From: JAJDNS01 sp963578825
GTDB taxonomy: Bacteria > Acidobacteriota > Vicinamibacteria > Fen-336
Assembly: GCA_963578825.1 (NCBI GenBank)
Contig: CAUZDW010000003.1
Location: 103,630-167,629, forward strand
DNA: 64,000 nt
Direction: 5' to 3'
Below the pieces are notes generated by a model, which was given only the letters and a program-made list of their open reading frames with translations, was not told the origin of the DNA and did no database searches. Made by a program: the position numbers and the translations under genes. Shown here in pieces: positions 17,045 to 26,617 of the stretch. Within the stretch, counting starts at the first letter, position 1. Each line of letters opens with the position of its first letter.

Positions 17045-19246
17045 GTGGAGGCGGCGGTCGTTCTCTTGCTGGCTGGAGTGGCGTTCCTGGCGGTGGTGTC
17101 CCCAGTGCTCACGATCTCCGCGCTGGTTCGCCTGACGCGACTCGAGAAACGCGTCTCGGAGCTGGCGTCGCGGGTCGAGAGCGCCCGAGGGGGGGGGCGT
17201 CGCTCCGGAGCGCCCCGCTGAGCCGGAGGAGCCGGTGCCGCCTGCGCCGGCGGCGCCTGCCCCGACGGTCACTCCATCCCCACCGCCCCCGGTCCGCCCA
17301 GTGGCTCGCGCCGCACCGCGGCCCGGACCCTCCGCCGAACCCACGGCAGACTTTGCCACGAACCTCGGCCCCCGGATCCTCGTGGGCGCCGGAGGGCTGG
17401 CGGTCGTCGTGTTCCTCGCCCTCTTCGTCCGCTACGCGTGGGAGAACGAATGGGTGGGCCCCATGGGCCGCGTGCTCTCCGGAGCCGTCTTCAGCCTCGG
17501 GCTCGTGGCCGCCGGGCTCCGCCTGCTGGACGGGAAGTATCGTCCCCTGGGCCAGGGGCTGGCGGCGGCGGGCTTCGCCGGTCTCTACGTCTCGGCCTTC
17601 GCCGCCCACTCGTTCTACGGCCTCGTGCCCCGCGGACTTTCGGGAGCTGTGATGGTCGTGGTGACCGTGTGCGCCGTGGCCGTGGCCGACCTCCGCGGCA
17701 CCCGACTCCTTGCCGCAGTGGCGTGGGTCGGCGGCTACCTCACCCCGGCGCTCCTGTCCACCGGAACGGATCGGGGAGCCAGCCTCATGTTCTATCTGGT
17801 GCTGCTGGGAGCCGGGGCGGTCTGGCTCGATAGGAGAAAGCCCTGGCCCGAGACCCTTCCCCTAGCCCTCTTCGGCACGCTGATCCTGTACCTCGGCTGG
17901 CGCGAGGCCCACTACGCCGATCCTCGCTTCGAGGTGGCGGCCGTGGGCCTGCTGTCGCTCTCGGCACTCTTCACCCTCGGCACGGCGGGCAGGGAGCGGA
18001 CCACGGCGTTCGACACGCTTCTCCTGGCCGTGACACTCATGGTCGGCGCCCTGGTGTCGGTGGGCCTGGCGAGCGGCACCGATCGTCCCATGGCTCTCCT
18101 CTGGTTGCTCGTCGCTCAGCTGGGTCTTGCCGTGCTCGTGCGACCGCGATGGCGCTGGGCCGAGCCGTCGACGCTGTTCCTGGGGGCCCTCGCGGTCCTG
18201 GTCTGGTTCGAACAGGAGTTCGAGGCCCCTCGCTCGGCCGAGGCCCTGGCGCTGGCTCTCGGCCTCGCCGGGACCGCCGTCGTCGTGCTGGCGGTGAGAG
18301 GACTCCTCCTTCGACGCCCCCTCACAGCCCCGGACGGTGTGACCCAGATTCTCGCGGCCGGGCTCTCCTGGGTCGCCCTCGACCGCGTGCTGGACGTCAC
18401 GCAGCCTGCCCTCCTGGGACCGGCAGCGGTGGCGCTGGCGGCACTTCATTTGGTGCTCGGCCTCGTGGCCCGGTGGCAGGACTCCGCGCAGCAGCTCTGG
18501 ACCCGGGTGACGCTGGCCCTGGCCGCCGTCTTTCTCACCCTGCGATTCCAGTGCAGCTCGGCCTGTTCGGGATCACGCTGGTCTGGGCCGGAGAAGCGCT
18601 CGTTCTCCTGTGGCTGGGGGAGCGCAACAACTCCCGCCTCGCCCGGGCCGGGGGCTACGGCGTGATGCTCCTCGCCGTGGGCCGCCTCCTTGTCCGGCAC
18701 CTCCCGCTTCATTCCAGTCCCTTCACGCCTGTTTTCAATCCAGCGTTCGCCACCTGGCTCCTCGTCATCGCGGCGATGGTGCTGGCGCGACGGCTTGCCT
18801 CGCCCGCCCGCCGACGGGGGAGCAAGCTCGACGTCTGGGCCGGCGGCCTCCTGGCACCCCTGGGGCTCGTCCTCCTGTTTGGGCTCGTCACCGCCGAGAC
18901 CGGCGAGTTCTTCGAGCAACGAGCATGGGCGGCGAAGGAGGCCGCTCAGCCCGGGCAGGCAGCTCTCGCCGCGCGGCAGGGGGGCCTGGCCGTCTCCGTG
19001 CTCTGGACGGTGTTCGCCACAGGGCTCTTGGCTGCGGGCCTCGGGGTGCGCAGCCGTGGGCTCTTCTACGCGGCATACGGACTGTTCGCCGTCACGGCGA
19101 TGAAGGTCGTCAGGATCGATCTGGAGACCATGCCGACGCTCTACCGCATGCTGTCCTTCCTGGCCCTCGGGGTGCTGCTCCTGGTCGGGGCGTGGCTCAA
19201 CATCCGATTCCGTGAGCGCCTCGCCCCGCCGGGGGGTAGATCGTGA
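17045..19246 (+). pseudogene. DUF2339 multi-pass membrane protein, two apparent frameshifts
   Basis: About 733 aa when repaired. Begins with one TM segment and a coiled coil (LTRLEKRVSELASRVES), then a Pro/Ala-rich linker and many TM helices starting NLGPRILVGAGGLAVVVFLALFVRYAWEN, the DUF2339 hallmark. Break 1 is a run of nine G at 17189-17197; eight G restore the frame (GGGVAPERPAEPEEP). Break 2 is near 18540 (ctgcgatt), one base short; repaired it reads LTLAIPVQLGLFGITLVWAGEALVL. Start at the GTG at 17045, behind GGGAGG. Function unknown. It is paired with DUF3999 by a GTGA overlap, as commonly seen. Confidence 0.8.
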
Positions 19247-20487
19247 GGAGACTCGTCGCCTTTCTGCTTGTCGGGCTGCCCGTGGCGTTGGCTGCTTCGG
19301 CCCAGGACGCCCCCGCCCCGGCTTTCGAGCGGGAGATCCGAACGCCCGGTGCCGGGCTGGTGGCCGTTCGCCTGGACCGGCACGTCTACGAGGCGGCGCG
19401 CTCCGACCTGGGTGACCTCCGCGTCCTGGAGGAATCGGCCGCGAGGGTGCCCTACACCCTCGACCGAGGCTTTCCTCCGGCCAGCCCCGAGCGCCGCCCG
19501 GAGATCCGGAATCGAGGAGCCGTGCAGCGAGGAGCCGCCACGGCCGTGCTCGACTTCGGCAAGCGCGTCACCAAGACCCGTCTCGCCCTTCGTCTGAGCG
19601 GTGACAACTTTCGCCGGTGGGTCGTGGTCGAGGGAAGCGACGACGGGCGCTCCTGGGTCACCCTCACCGACGAAGCCTGGGTGTTCGCCATTCCCGGCGT
19701 CGAGCCCACGCGCTACGAGGTCGTGATGCTGCCCGAGAACGACTTCGGGCAGCTTCGGGTCACCGTCCACGCCGACCCCCGGGAGCGGAAGCGCGTGTCG
19801 ATCGAGGACGCCTGGCTGCCGTCCGGTGCCCTCGGCGCGCGACGCGAGGAGAGCGTGGCGCCGCGATGGAGTCGCGCCGCGGTCAAGGACTCCCAGGAGA
19901 CGTGGCTGACCATCGACCTCGGGGCGCGACACCAACCGTTCCAGGGGTTCGTACTCGACGTGGAGGACGAACGGTTCTTCAGGGAGGTGCGGGTCGAGGC
20001 TCGGGAAGACCCGGTCCTCTCGGCTTCGGAGAGCGTGGCGCCACCCGACCGGTGGCGCCACGTGGGAGGCGGGATGATCTACCGTCTGGAGCAAGCGGGA
20101 GAGCTCCGGGAATCTCTGCGCGTCGAGGTGGCCGGCCGGGCGCGGGTGGTGCGGCTCCGTCTCAGAAACCGAGACGACCGTCCGCTTCGTGTCACGAACG
20201 TGAGTGTCGTGGTTCCCGTGGAGCGGCTGCTCTTCGAGGCGGCCGACGACGACTACACCCTGACCTACGGCGCGCCGAAGCTCATGGCGCCCACCTACGA
20301 CCTGGCCCGGACCCTCGACGACGAGCCCGCGACGTCCGTTGCCACGCTGGGTCCGCCGGTGCGTCGGGACGTGGTCGCAGACGTCCTGCCGTGGACCGAG
20401 CGCCACCCCGTCCTTCTCTGGGCCGGTCTTCTGATGGTCGTCGCAGCCCTCGGCGCCGTCACCTGGCGGGCTCTGCGTTCGGCCTAG
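19243..20487 (+). CDS. DUF3999 family protein
   Basis: 414 aa: signal peptide MRRLVAFLLVGLPVALAASAQ, a large beta-rich extracytoplasmic region and one C-terminal TM (VLLWAGLLMVVAALGAVTWRAL). Layout and position directly behind DUF2339 are those of DUF3999, a partner of unknown function in the cell envelope. It starts at the GTG at 19243, overlapping the DUF2339 stop. Its last 29 bases overlap the convergent YfhO-type gene. Confidence 0.75.
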   Translation: MRRLVAFLLVGLPVALAASAQDAPAPAFEREIRTPGAGLVAVRLDRHVYEAARSDLGDLRVLEESAARVPYTLDRGFPPASPERRPEIRNRGAVQRGAATAVLDFGKRVTKTRLALRLSGDNFRRWVVVEGSDDGRSWVTLTDEAWVFAIPGVEPTRYEVVMLPENDFGQLRVTVHADPRERKRVSIEDAWLPSGALGARREESVAPRWSRAAVKDSQETWLTIDLGARHQPFQGFVLDVEDERFFREVRVEAREDPVLSASESVAPPDRWRHVGGGMIYRLEQAGELRESLRVEVAGRARVVRLRLRNRDDRPLRVTNVSVVVPVERLLFEAADDDYTLTYGAPKLMAPTYDLARTLDDEPATSVATLGPPVRRDVVADVLPWTERHPVLLWAGLLMVVAALGAVTWRALRSA

Positions 20488-22780
20488 AAGCGGAGAGGCG
20501 GCGTTCTCGGAGGACGAGGACGGCAAGCCCTCCAGCGGTGAGAAGGAACACGAGGGCCCCGGGGAGCAGCCAGCGGGAGCGGAAGCGCAGCTCCACGTGG
20601 TGACGTCCTGCCGGGAGCGCGACTGCGCGCATCCAGGCGTTGGCGGGAATGCAGGGCGCGCTGGTTCCATCAACGGTGGCCGACCAGCCCGGGTACCAGG
20701 CCTCGGCCAGGACGAGGAGCGACGGCTCCTGTGCGTGGGTTTCCAGCGTCACACGCTCGGGCTCGAACGACGTGATCTCGACCCGGTCCGCCGTTGTTGG
20801 ATCATCGCCGTCGTCCTCTGCGTCGAACGGCAGGTTCGTCGCGCTTGCGACGAGAGGGCTGCGGTGGAAGTCATGGCCCCCGGCCATGGCCGTGATGGCT
20901 TCCCGCCAGTCCTCCACACGTGTCACCGAACGGGCCAGGTAGGCCCGGGGGTCCTCGGCACGACGGAACACCGGCCGGCCGGGTGGCGGCCGCCATCCGC
21001 CCGACGGATCGGCGCCCCCGGTCTCCTCGAGCTTCCCCTCGGCCGGGCCGACGAGCTGCCAGCCGGCCACGAGATTCATCGAATCGTACGGGTACGGCCC
21101 GTGGTTGTAGATCTGCTTCGACGGATACGTGTTTTCGTCCAGCGAGGGCGTCAGACCCAGATCCTCGTGGATGTACACCCACACGCGGTCCAGCGTCAAC
21201 GCGTTGTATCCGGCGATGTTCGACCACTCATAGAAGAGCGCCGCGTTCTGGCGAATCGACCAGGGCGGCAACGCGATGCGAGGCGGGACACCGGTGTTTC
21301 CGTAGAGGTCCTTACGGAGGAGGCCGTCGAAGACAAACGGCTCACCCTGGCGAAGAACCGGGAACGCCCAGACCCGCCGGGCCGGTCCGAGAGCCAGCCC
21401 GAGCTCGGCCAGGATGAGCACGGCAAGACCGACCCGGGCCGCCGTGACGGCACGGCTCGGGCGGAGGTGGACGACCAGGCCGGCCAGGACGGCGACGCCC
21501 GTCCCGAGGGCGAGCCGCGCGAGCGGGAACGGCTCGTGGGCGGCCTCCGGCGCGGGCGCCAGCGCTCGAAAGGCGAGCGGACCAATGAGCGCGAGACCGA
21601 CTCCCACGGCCAGCACGGCTACGGAGCGCCGGAGCGATCCCGGTCGTGAAAGGTAGAGCGCCGCCCCGAGGATCAGGGCGAAGACGACGAGAAACGCGGC
21701 GCGCGAGTGGATGTGGAAACTCGACAGCCCCGGCACCAGCGCGTAGAGCACGGCAAACGCCGGCGTTCGCGTCCCCAGGGCCAGGAGGGCTCCGGCCCCT
21801 CCGGCGGCCAGGAGACCGCGGACGTTGCGGTCACGCACCAGGGTGAGGCCGGCGACGCCGACCACCAGCGGGAGAAGGCCGCCGTAGAGGTTGGCCTCCC
21901 AGGTGAAGACCCGGCGACCCCCGTCGGGCATGGCGAGGGACGTCCACTGCCACGACTCGAGCGTCCCGCCGGCGGAGAAGACGAGGGACGCCGCGGCGCG
22001 GTTGCCCTGGGACGCGAGCTCGAGGAACGGGAGGAGCATGGGGGCGGCCAGGGCCAGTGCCGCCCCGAGAGCCAGGGCGAATCCTCCGAGGCCGGCGAGG
22101 ACCTGGCGGCCCGGCCGCTCGGTGGGGGGCAGGGCCCTCCCCAGCAGGAAGAACCCGATGCCGAGCCAGCTCACCCAGGCGATCTGGGGGTGTCCGCAGA
22201 GGAGCTGCAGTGCCAGCGCCGTGGCGAGGGCGGCAAGACGGGAAAAGGAGAACTGGTCCTGGAGGCGCAGCGCGAGAAAGAAGAGCAGCGGGACGTAGCA
22301 CGAGGCGTGGACGTAGGGGACTTGACCCGCTGAAAGCCGGGCCACGAGGGGCGCGCTCCAGAGGAGGCACGCCGCCGCCAGCCACGCCGTCCAGCGTGCC
22401 AGGCCGAGGGCGCGCCCCAGCGCCAGCATTCCAAGAAGGCAAAGGGCGTAGTGGCCGATCGTGAGGAACAGGAGCGCCGTCGACGGATCGAGGATGACAT
22501 GGAGCAGGTTCGGCGGGTAGAGAACAGCCGTCTCGGTGTCGGCGAGAAAGGGGCGCCCGAGACCCACGTAGGGGTTCCACAAAGGCAGCCGGCCCGAGCG
22601 CAGGGCATCCGCCCCATGAACCTTGTTGGGCAGATGCAGCTGGAGCCAGTCCGTCCCCTCGAAGAGGGTCGGCGGGAGCAGGTAGGCCAGAGCAACTAGG
22701 GCGACGGAGGCGGCCAGGACGAGAAGCGCCTCGCGCCGCAACCGCCGATCGGGGCTCACCCGGGATGGTACGATCGACAT
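20459..22780 (-). CDS. YfhO-family multi-pass membrane protein
   Basis: About 773 aa. Roughly a dozen hydrophobic helices occupy the first two thirds, with the acidic/aromatic motifs TDWLQLHLPNKVHGADALRSGRLPLWNPYVGLG typical of the YfhO/GT-C-like fold near the N-terminus. A soluble region of about 200 aa then leads to a final TM (WLLPGALVFLLTAGGLAVLVL). YfhO proteins are linked to glycosylation of cell-wall polymers in Firmicutes; the role here is unknown. The start is uncertain: ATG at 22780 (MSIVPSRV) or GTG at 22759. It lies head-to-head with DUF192 with almost no spacer. Confidence 0.75.
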   Translation of the reverse strand: MSIVPSRVSPDRRLRREALLVLAASVALVALAYLLPPTLFEGTDWLQLHLPNKVHGADALRSGRLPLWNPYVGLGRPFLADTETAVLYPPNLLHVILDPSTALLFLTIGHYALCLLGMLALGRALGLARWTAWLAAACLLWSAPLVARLSAGQVPYVHASCYVPLLFFLALRLQDQFSFSRLAALATALALQLLCGHPQIAWVSWLGIGFFLLGRALPPTERPGRQVLAGLGGFALALGAALALAAPMLLPFLELASQGNRAAASLVFSAGGTLESWQWTSLAMPDGGRRVFTWEANLYGGLLPLVVGVAGLTLVRDRNVRGLLAAGGAGALLALGTRTPAFAVLYALVPGLSSFHIHSRAAFLVVFALILGAALYLSRPGSLRRSVAVLAVGVGLALIGPLAFRALAPAPEAAHEPFPLARLALGTGVAVLAGLVVHLRPSRAVTAARVGLAVLILAELGLALGPARRVWAFPVLRQGEPFVFDGLLRKDLYGNTGVPPRIALPPWSIRQNAALFYEWSNIAGYNALTLDRVWVYIHEDLGLTPSLDENTYPSKQIYNHGPYPYDSMNLVAGWQLVGPAEGKLEETGGADPSGGWRPPPGRPVFRRAEDPRAYLARSVTRVEDWREAITAMAGGHDFHRSPLVASATNLPFDAEDDGDDPTTADRVEITSFEPERVTLETHAQEPSLLVLAEAWYPGWSATVDGTSAPCIPANAWMRAVALPAGRHHVELRFRSRWLLPGALVFLLTAGGLAVLVLRERRLSASRPNAEPAR

Positions 22781-22782
22781 TG

Positions 22783-23238
22783 ATGGGTCTCTTGCGCTCC
22801 TATTGTCTCCCGTTGGCCCCCGCCGTGCTCGTCCTCGTCGCGGTTGCGGCCGCCTCGGCGCCCGCCACGACACCTCTCACCCTGCCCTCGGGTCGGGTGC
22901 TCGAGGTCGAGGTGATGGTGAAGGACCAGGATCGGGCGGTGGGCCTCATGTTCCGGCCCTCGTTGCCCGCCGATCGCGGGATGCTGTTCGCCTTCCGGAG
23001 CTCCGACTTCCACGGCATCTGGATGAAGAACTGCCGCTTTCCCATCGACATCCTGTGGCTCGACGAGGACCGCCGCATCGTCCACGTCGCGGAGGCCGTG
23101 CCGCCGTGCAAGGCCGACCCGTGCCCCGTCTACGAGCCGCTGCGCCGAGCGTCCTATGTGGTCGAGCTGAACGCCGGGCAGGCTCGGCGGGAGGGTGCGG
23201 CGGTGGGAGAGACGCTCAGCTTCCAGCTCCCTCGCTGA
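22783..23238 (+). CDS. DUF192 family secreted protein
   Basis: 151 aa. Signal peptide (LPLAPAVLVLVAVAAASAP), then the DUF192 core: VKDQDRAVGLMFRPSLPADRGMLF, FHGIWMKNCRFPIDILWLD and YVVELNAGQARREG. Small beta-barrel family of unknown biochemical role, usually exported. The ATG at 22765 would add six residues. The last 23 bases overlap tatC on the other strand. Confidence 0.85.
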   Translation: MGLLRSYCLPLAPAVLVLVAVAAASAPATTPLTLPSGRVLEVEVMVKDQDRAVGLMFRPSLPADRGMLFAFRSSDFHGIWMKNCRFPIDILWLDEDRRIVHVAEAVPPCKADPCPVYEPLRRASYVVELNAGQARREGAAVGETLSFQLPR

Positions 23239-23977
23239 GCGCCTTCTCGTCCTCGTCCTCACTCTCCTCGTGCCGGCGGTCCCGTCCGAAGATCCAGGCG
23301 ACCAGAACGCCGAGGAAATAGAGGCCGACAATCGGCCCGGCCAGAAACGTCATCGTCGGGGCGTCTCCGCTCGGGGTGATGATGGCCGCGACGACGAAGG
23401 ACATGAGGATCGCCCACTTCCAGGCCCTGAGGAGCATCCCGGCGTTTACCAGCCCGATACGGGCCAGGACGAAGATGACGACCGGGATCTGGAAGACGGC
23501 GCCCAGGCCGAGCAGGAACCACGAGTAGAACGACCAGTACTCCCCGATTCGGGGCATGAACCGCATGTCCGGCCCCGCGAAGCCCCAGAGAAACTCGAAC
23601 GTCAGCGGGAAGAGGGCGTAGTGGCCGAAGAGCGCCCCGGCAGTGAAGAAGAACGAGCCCATCCCGATGAAGGGAATGGCCCACATCTTCTCGTGGCGGT
23701 AGAGGCCCGGCGAGATGAAGGCCCAGATCTCCCAGAGGATGAAGGGCGCCGCGAGGAAGATGCCCACGAAGAACGACATCTTCATATAAAGGAAGAACGC
23801 CTCGGCCGGGCTCGTGTAGATGAACTTGTCCGTGAAGCCGGCGACTCGCAAGGGCTGGGTCAGGAAGTGGAAGATCTGCTCGTGGAATCCCCAGCAGGCC
23901 GCAAAACCCCCGACGAGGTACCCGATGGTGCGCAGCAGACGCCCCCGCAGCTCCTCGAGGTGCTCGAGGAACGTCAT
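23216..23977 (-). CDS. tatC: Sec-independent protein translocase TatC
   Basis: Core receptor of the twin-arginine translocon, inner membrane, 253 aa with six TM helices. Family signatures: N-terminal FLEHLEELRGRLL, the periplasmic SPAEAFFLYMKMSFFVGIFLAAPF and LWEIWAFISPGLYRHEK, and late ITPSGDAPTM. A charged Asp/Glu tail follows the last helix. It is downstream of tatB on the same strand (42-bp gap), a tat operon. Its 3' end overlaps DUF192. Confidence 0.95.
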   Translation of the reverse strand: MTFLEHLEELRGRLLRTIGYLVGGFAACWGFHEQIFHFLTQPLRVAGFTDKFIYTSPAEAFFLYMKMSFFVGIFLAAPFILWEIWAFISPGLYRHEKMWAIPFIGMGSFFFTAGALFGHYALFPLTFEFLWGFAGPDMRFMPRIGEYWSFYSWFLLGLGAVFQIPVVIFVLARIGLVNAGMLLRAWKWAILMSFVVAAIITPSGDAPTMTFLAGPIVGLYFLGVLVAWIFGRDRRHEESEDEDEKALSEGAGS

Positions 23978-24019
23978 CTTGTCGGGATGGGAACGCCTCG
24001 TCGGGGGCAGCGCGCGGTC

Positions 24020-24502
24020 CTACTTCGGTTCGACACTCGGAGGTGACGGCTTGCGGCTCACGGTGGACGGCACGGGCTCGTTGGCCGGGGGAGCGGGCGC
24101 GTCCGGCGTCGTGGGCTCCGGCGCTCCGCCCTCGTCGCCCGCTTGAGCGCTGGCGTCGGAGGCGGGCTTCGGATCGTTCGGCGACGCAGCGTCCTCGGAC
24201 GTGTCTCCGCCCTCGGCGGAGGCCTCGGACTCCGAAGTGCCTCCCGCCGACTCCTCCCCGGTGGAAGCCGCCTTCGTCTTGACCGTCTTCACCCTGGGCG
24301 GCTCGATCTTCATCACCTCGCGGATCTTCTCGGACTCGACTTCGCTCTCGATGGTGCTCTTGAAGTCGTTGGAGGCGCGCCGGAACTCGCTCATCATCTT
24401 ACCGAGGCTCTTCCCGATATCGGGCAGCTTTCGCGGGCCGAAGACGATCAGCGCGACGACGAAGATGAGGAAGAGCTCGGGGCCACCAAGCGTACCGAAC
24501 AT
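24020..24502 (-). CDS. tatB: Sec-independent translocase TatB/TatA-type subunit
   Basis: 160 aa from the ATG at 24502 (MFGTLGGPELFLIF). One N-terminal TM helix, then FGPRKLPDIGKSLGKMMSEFRRASNDF, the amphipathic TatA/B helix. A long, low-complexity acidic/Pro/Ser tail follows. The Glu in the TM start (GGPELFLIF) and the long tail favour TatB, but no separate TatA is visible here, so it could serve as TatA/E. Longer frames upstream (to 24562) do not look like Tat N-termini. The divergent neighbour is nfeD. Confidence 0.85.
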   Translation of the reverse strand: MFGTLGGPELFLIFVVALIVFGPRKLPDIGKSLGKMMSEFRRASNDFKSTIESEVESEKIREVMKIEPPRVKTVKTKAASTGEESAGGTSESEASAEGGDTSEDAASPNDPKPASDASAQAGDEGGAPEPTTPDAPAPPANEPVPSTVSRKPSPPSVEPK

Positions 24503-24587
24503 GACTAATCCAATCCTCTCAATCCGGCAGTCTATCACCTCCCGCAGAGCGTTGACACCCATCTGCCTGAGCCCCTACAGTGGGGGC

Positions 24588-25865
24588 ATGCCAGGCCATT
24601 GGCGTGCGGCGGTTGCGGCGCTGGCTCTTCTGGTCGGGGCCCGGGCCGGGGCCGAGATTCCCGTGGTCGAGCTGGATGGGGTGGTCCACGCCGTCACCGC
24701 CGCCCACGTCGTGAAGGCCATCGACGATGCGGACGCCGCCGGAGCCCCTCTCCTCGTCATCCGTCTCGACACCCCCGGGGGGCTCGACACCTCGATGAGG
24801 CAGATCGTCGACCGCATGCTGAACTGCCGCACGCCCATCGCGGTGTTCGTCGGTCCCTCCGGTGCGCGGGCCGCCTCCGCCGGCTTCATCATCGCCGTCT
24901 CGGCGGACGTGGCAGCAATGGCGCCCGGCACGAACATCGGAGCGGCTCACCCGGTCTCGGGACTCGGGAAGATGGACGAGGTGATGTCGAAGAAGGTCAC
25001 CGAGGATGCCGCCGCCTATATCCGGAGCAAGGCGGAGCGCCGGGGCCGCAACGTCGAGATGGCGGAGAAGGCGGTGGTGGAGAGCAAGTCCTTTACCGAG
25101 AAAGAGGCCCTCGAACTGGGGCTCGTCGACCTCATCGCCAAGGACATTCCCGACCTGCTGGCGCAGCTCGACGGCCGCGAGGTCCAGCGCTTCGACGGGA
25201 CGAAGGTCGTCCTCGAGCTCGAGGGGCACCAGTTCGTGGACGTGAAGATGGACTGGCGGCAGGCGATCCTGTCCGCCATCGCGCGGCCGGAGATCCTGTT
25301 TCTCCTCCTGCTCGGGACGCTGGCGGGGATCGGGGCCGAGATCAGCCACCCCGGCCTTATCTTTCCCGGCGTCCTCGGGGTCTTCTGCCTCGTCCTTTTT
25401 CTGTTCGCCAGCCAGATCATCCCGGTCAACTGGGCGGGGGTCCTGCTGGTCCTCCTCGCGGTGGCGCTCTTCGTCGCTGAGGTCAAGGTCACCTCGTACG
25501 GGCTATTGACCGTCGGCGGTCTCGTGGCCATGATCCTCGGTGCGATGATGCTCGTCGATTCCAGCGTGCCCGAGCTCCAGATCGGTCTCGGCACCCTCTT
25601 GCCCATCGTCATCGCGTTCGCCGCGTTCATGATCGTCCTTGCCCGTCTGGTCCTCCAGGCCCAGCTCCGCCGACCCTCGACCGGAATGGAGGGCCTCGCG
25701 GGCCGCCCGGGTGAGGCGGTCAGCGATCTCGATCCGGAGGGCTGGGTCCTCGTGCAGGGCGAGCGCTGGCAGGCCCGGGCGGAGGAGAACGTGGCGAAGG
25801 GCGAACCTATCCAAGTGGTCGCCGGAGATGGTCTCCGGTTGCAGGTCCGAAAGGGGGCATCATGA
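24588..25865 (+). CDS. NfeD-like membrane serine protease (ClpP class)
   Basis: 425 aa. Signal sequence, then a ClpP-fold protease domain: LLVIRLDTPGGLDTSM, GPSGARAASAGFIIAVSAD with the nucleophile Ser in AASAG, and the general-base Lys around VMSKKVTEDAAAYIRSKAE. Next come four to five TM helices (residues about 235-350) and a C-terminal OB-fold NfeD domain (GRPGEAVSDLDPEGWVLVQGERW). Such proteases are paired with stomatin-like proteins and cleave them or share membrane-quality roles. The overlap with the SPFH gene (ATGA) supports that. Confidence 0.92.
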   Translation: MPGHWRAAVAALALLVGARAGAEIPVVELDGVVHAVTAAHVVKAIDDADAAGAPLLVIRLDTPGGLDTSMRQIVDRMLNCRTPIAVFVGPSGARAASAGFIIAVSADVAAMAPGTNIGAAHPVSGLGKMDEVMSKKVTEDAAAYIRSKAERRGRNVEMAEKAVVESKSFTEKEALELGLVDLIAKDIPDLLAQLDGREVQRFDGTKVVLELEGHQFVDVKMDWRQAILSAIARPEILFLLLLGTLAGIGAEISHPGLIFPGVLGVFCLVLFLFASQIIPVNWAGVLLVLLAVALFVAEVKVTSYGLLTVGGLVAMILGAMMLVDSSVPELQIGLGTLLPIVIAFAAFMIVLARLVLQAQLRRPSTGMEGLAGRPGEAVSDLDPEGWVLVQGERWQARAEENVAKGEPIQVVAGDGLRLQVRKGAS

Positions 25866-26608
25866 TGCAGCCGTTTGTGTTCATCGTCGTGGCCGTTGTC
25901 TTCTGGGTCATGATCTCGGTCAAGGTCCTGAACGAGTACGAGCGCGGCGTCATCTTTCGTCTCGGCAAGGCGCTGCCCAAGCCGAAGGGGCCAGGGCTCA
26001 TCATTGTGGCGTGGCCCATCGACCGCATGGTGCGCGTGTCGCTCCGCACGGTCGTCCTCGACGTGCCTCCCCAGGACGTCATCACCAAGGACAACGTCAC
26101 CGTCAAGGTCAACGCCGTCGTCTACTTCCGGGTGATGGATCCCCTCGCCTCGATCATTCAAGTCGAGAACTTCCTCTTCGCCACGAGCCAGGAGGCCCAG
26201 ACGACGCTCCGGTCGATCCTCGGCCAGGCCAGCCTGGACCAGCTGCTCTCGGAGCGGGAGCGGCTCGGCCAGATGATCCAGGAGGTGATCGACCAGCACA
26301 CCGATCCCTGGGGGGTGAAGGTGACCCAGGTGGCGGTCAAGACCGTGGACCTGCCCCATGAGATGCAGCGGGCCATGGCCAAGGAGGCCGAGGCCGAGCG
26401 CGAGAAGCGGGCCAAGATCATCCACGCCGGGGGCGAGCTCGAGGCGTCGAATCAGCTGGCAGAGGCGGCGAGCGCGCTCAGCGCGGAGCCGGCGTCGCTG
26501 CACCTGCGGTACCTTCAGACGCTGGTCGAGATCTCGGCCGAGAAGAACTCGACGGTCATCTTCCCCGTGCCGATCGACTGGGTGGAGGCGCTGATGGGGA
26601 AGAAGTAG
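25862..26608 (+). CDS. SPFH/stomatin-like protein (slipin)
   Basis: 248 aa: N-terminal membrane hairpin (FVFIVVAVVFWVMISVKVL) and SPFH domain beginning NEYERGVIFRLGKALPKPKGPG, with VPPQDVITKDNVTVKVNAVVYFRV. The coiled coil EMQRAMAKEAEAEREKRAKI is also diagnostic. Probable membrane microdomain scaffold and substrate/partner of the adjacent NfeD protease. Translationally coupled to it. Confidence 0.93.
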   Translation: MMQPFVFIVVAVVFWVMISVKVLNEYERGVIFRLGKALPKPKGPGLIIVAWPIDRMVRVSLRTVVLDVPPQDVITKDNVTVKVNAVVYFRVMDPLASIIQVENFLFATSQEAQTTLRSILGQASLDQLLSERERLGQMIQEVIDQHTDPWGVKVTQVAVKTVDLPHEMQRAMAKEAEAEREKRAKIIHAGGELEASNQLAEAASALSAEPASLHLRYLQTLVEISAEKNSTVIFPVPIDWVEALMGKK

Positions 26609-26617
26609 GGACCTCGT

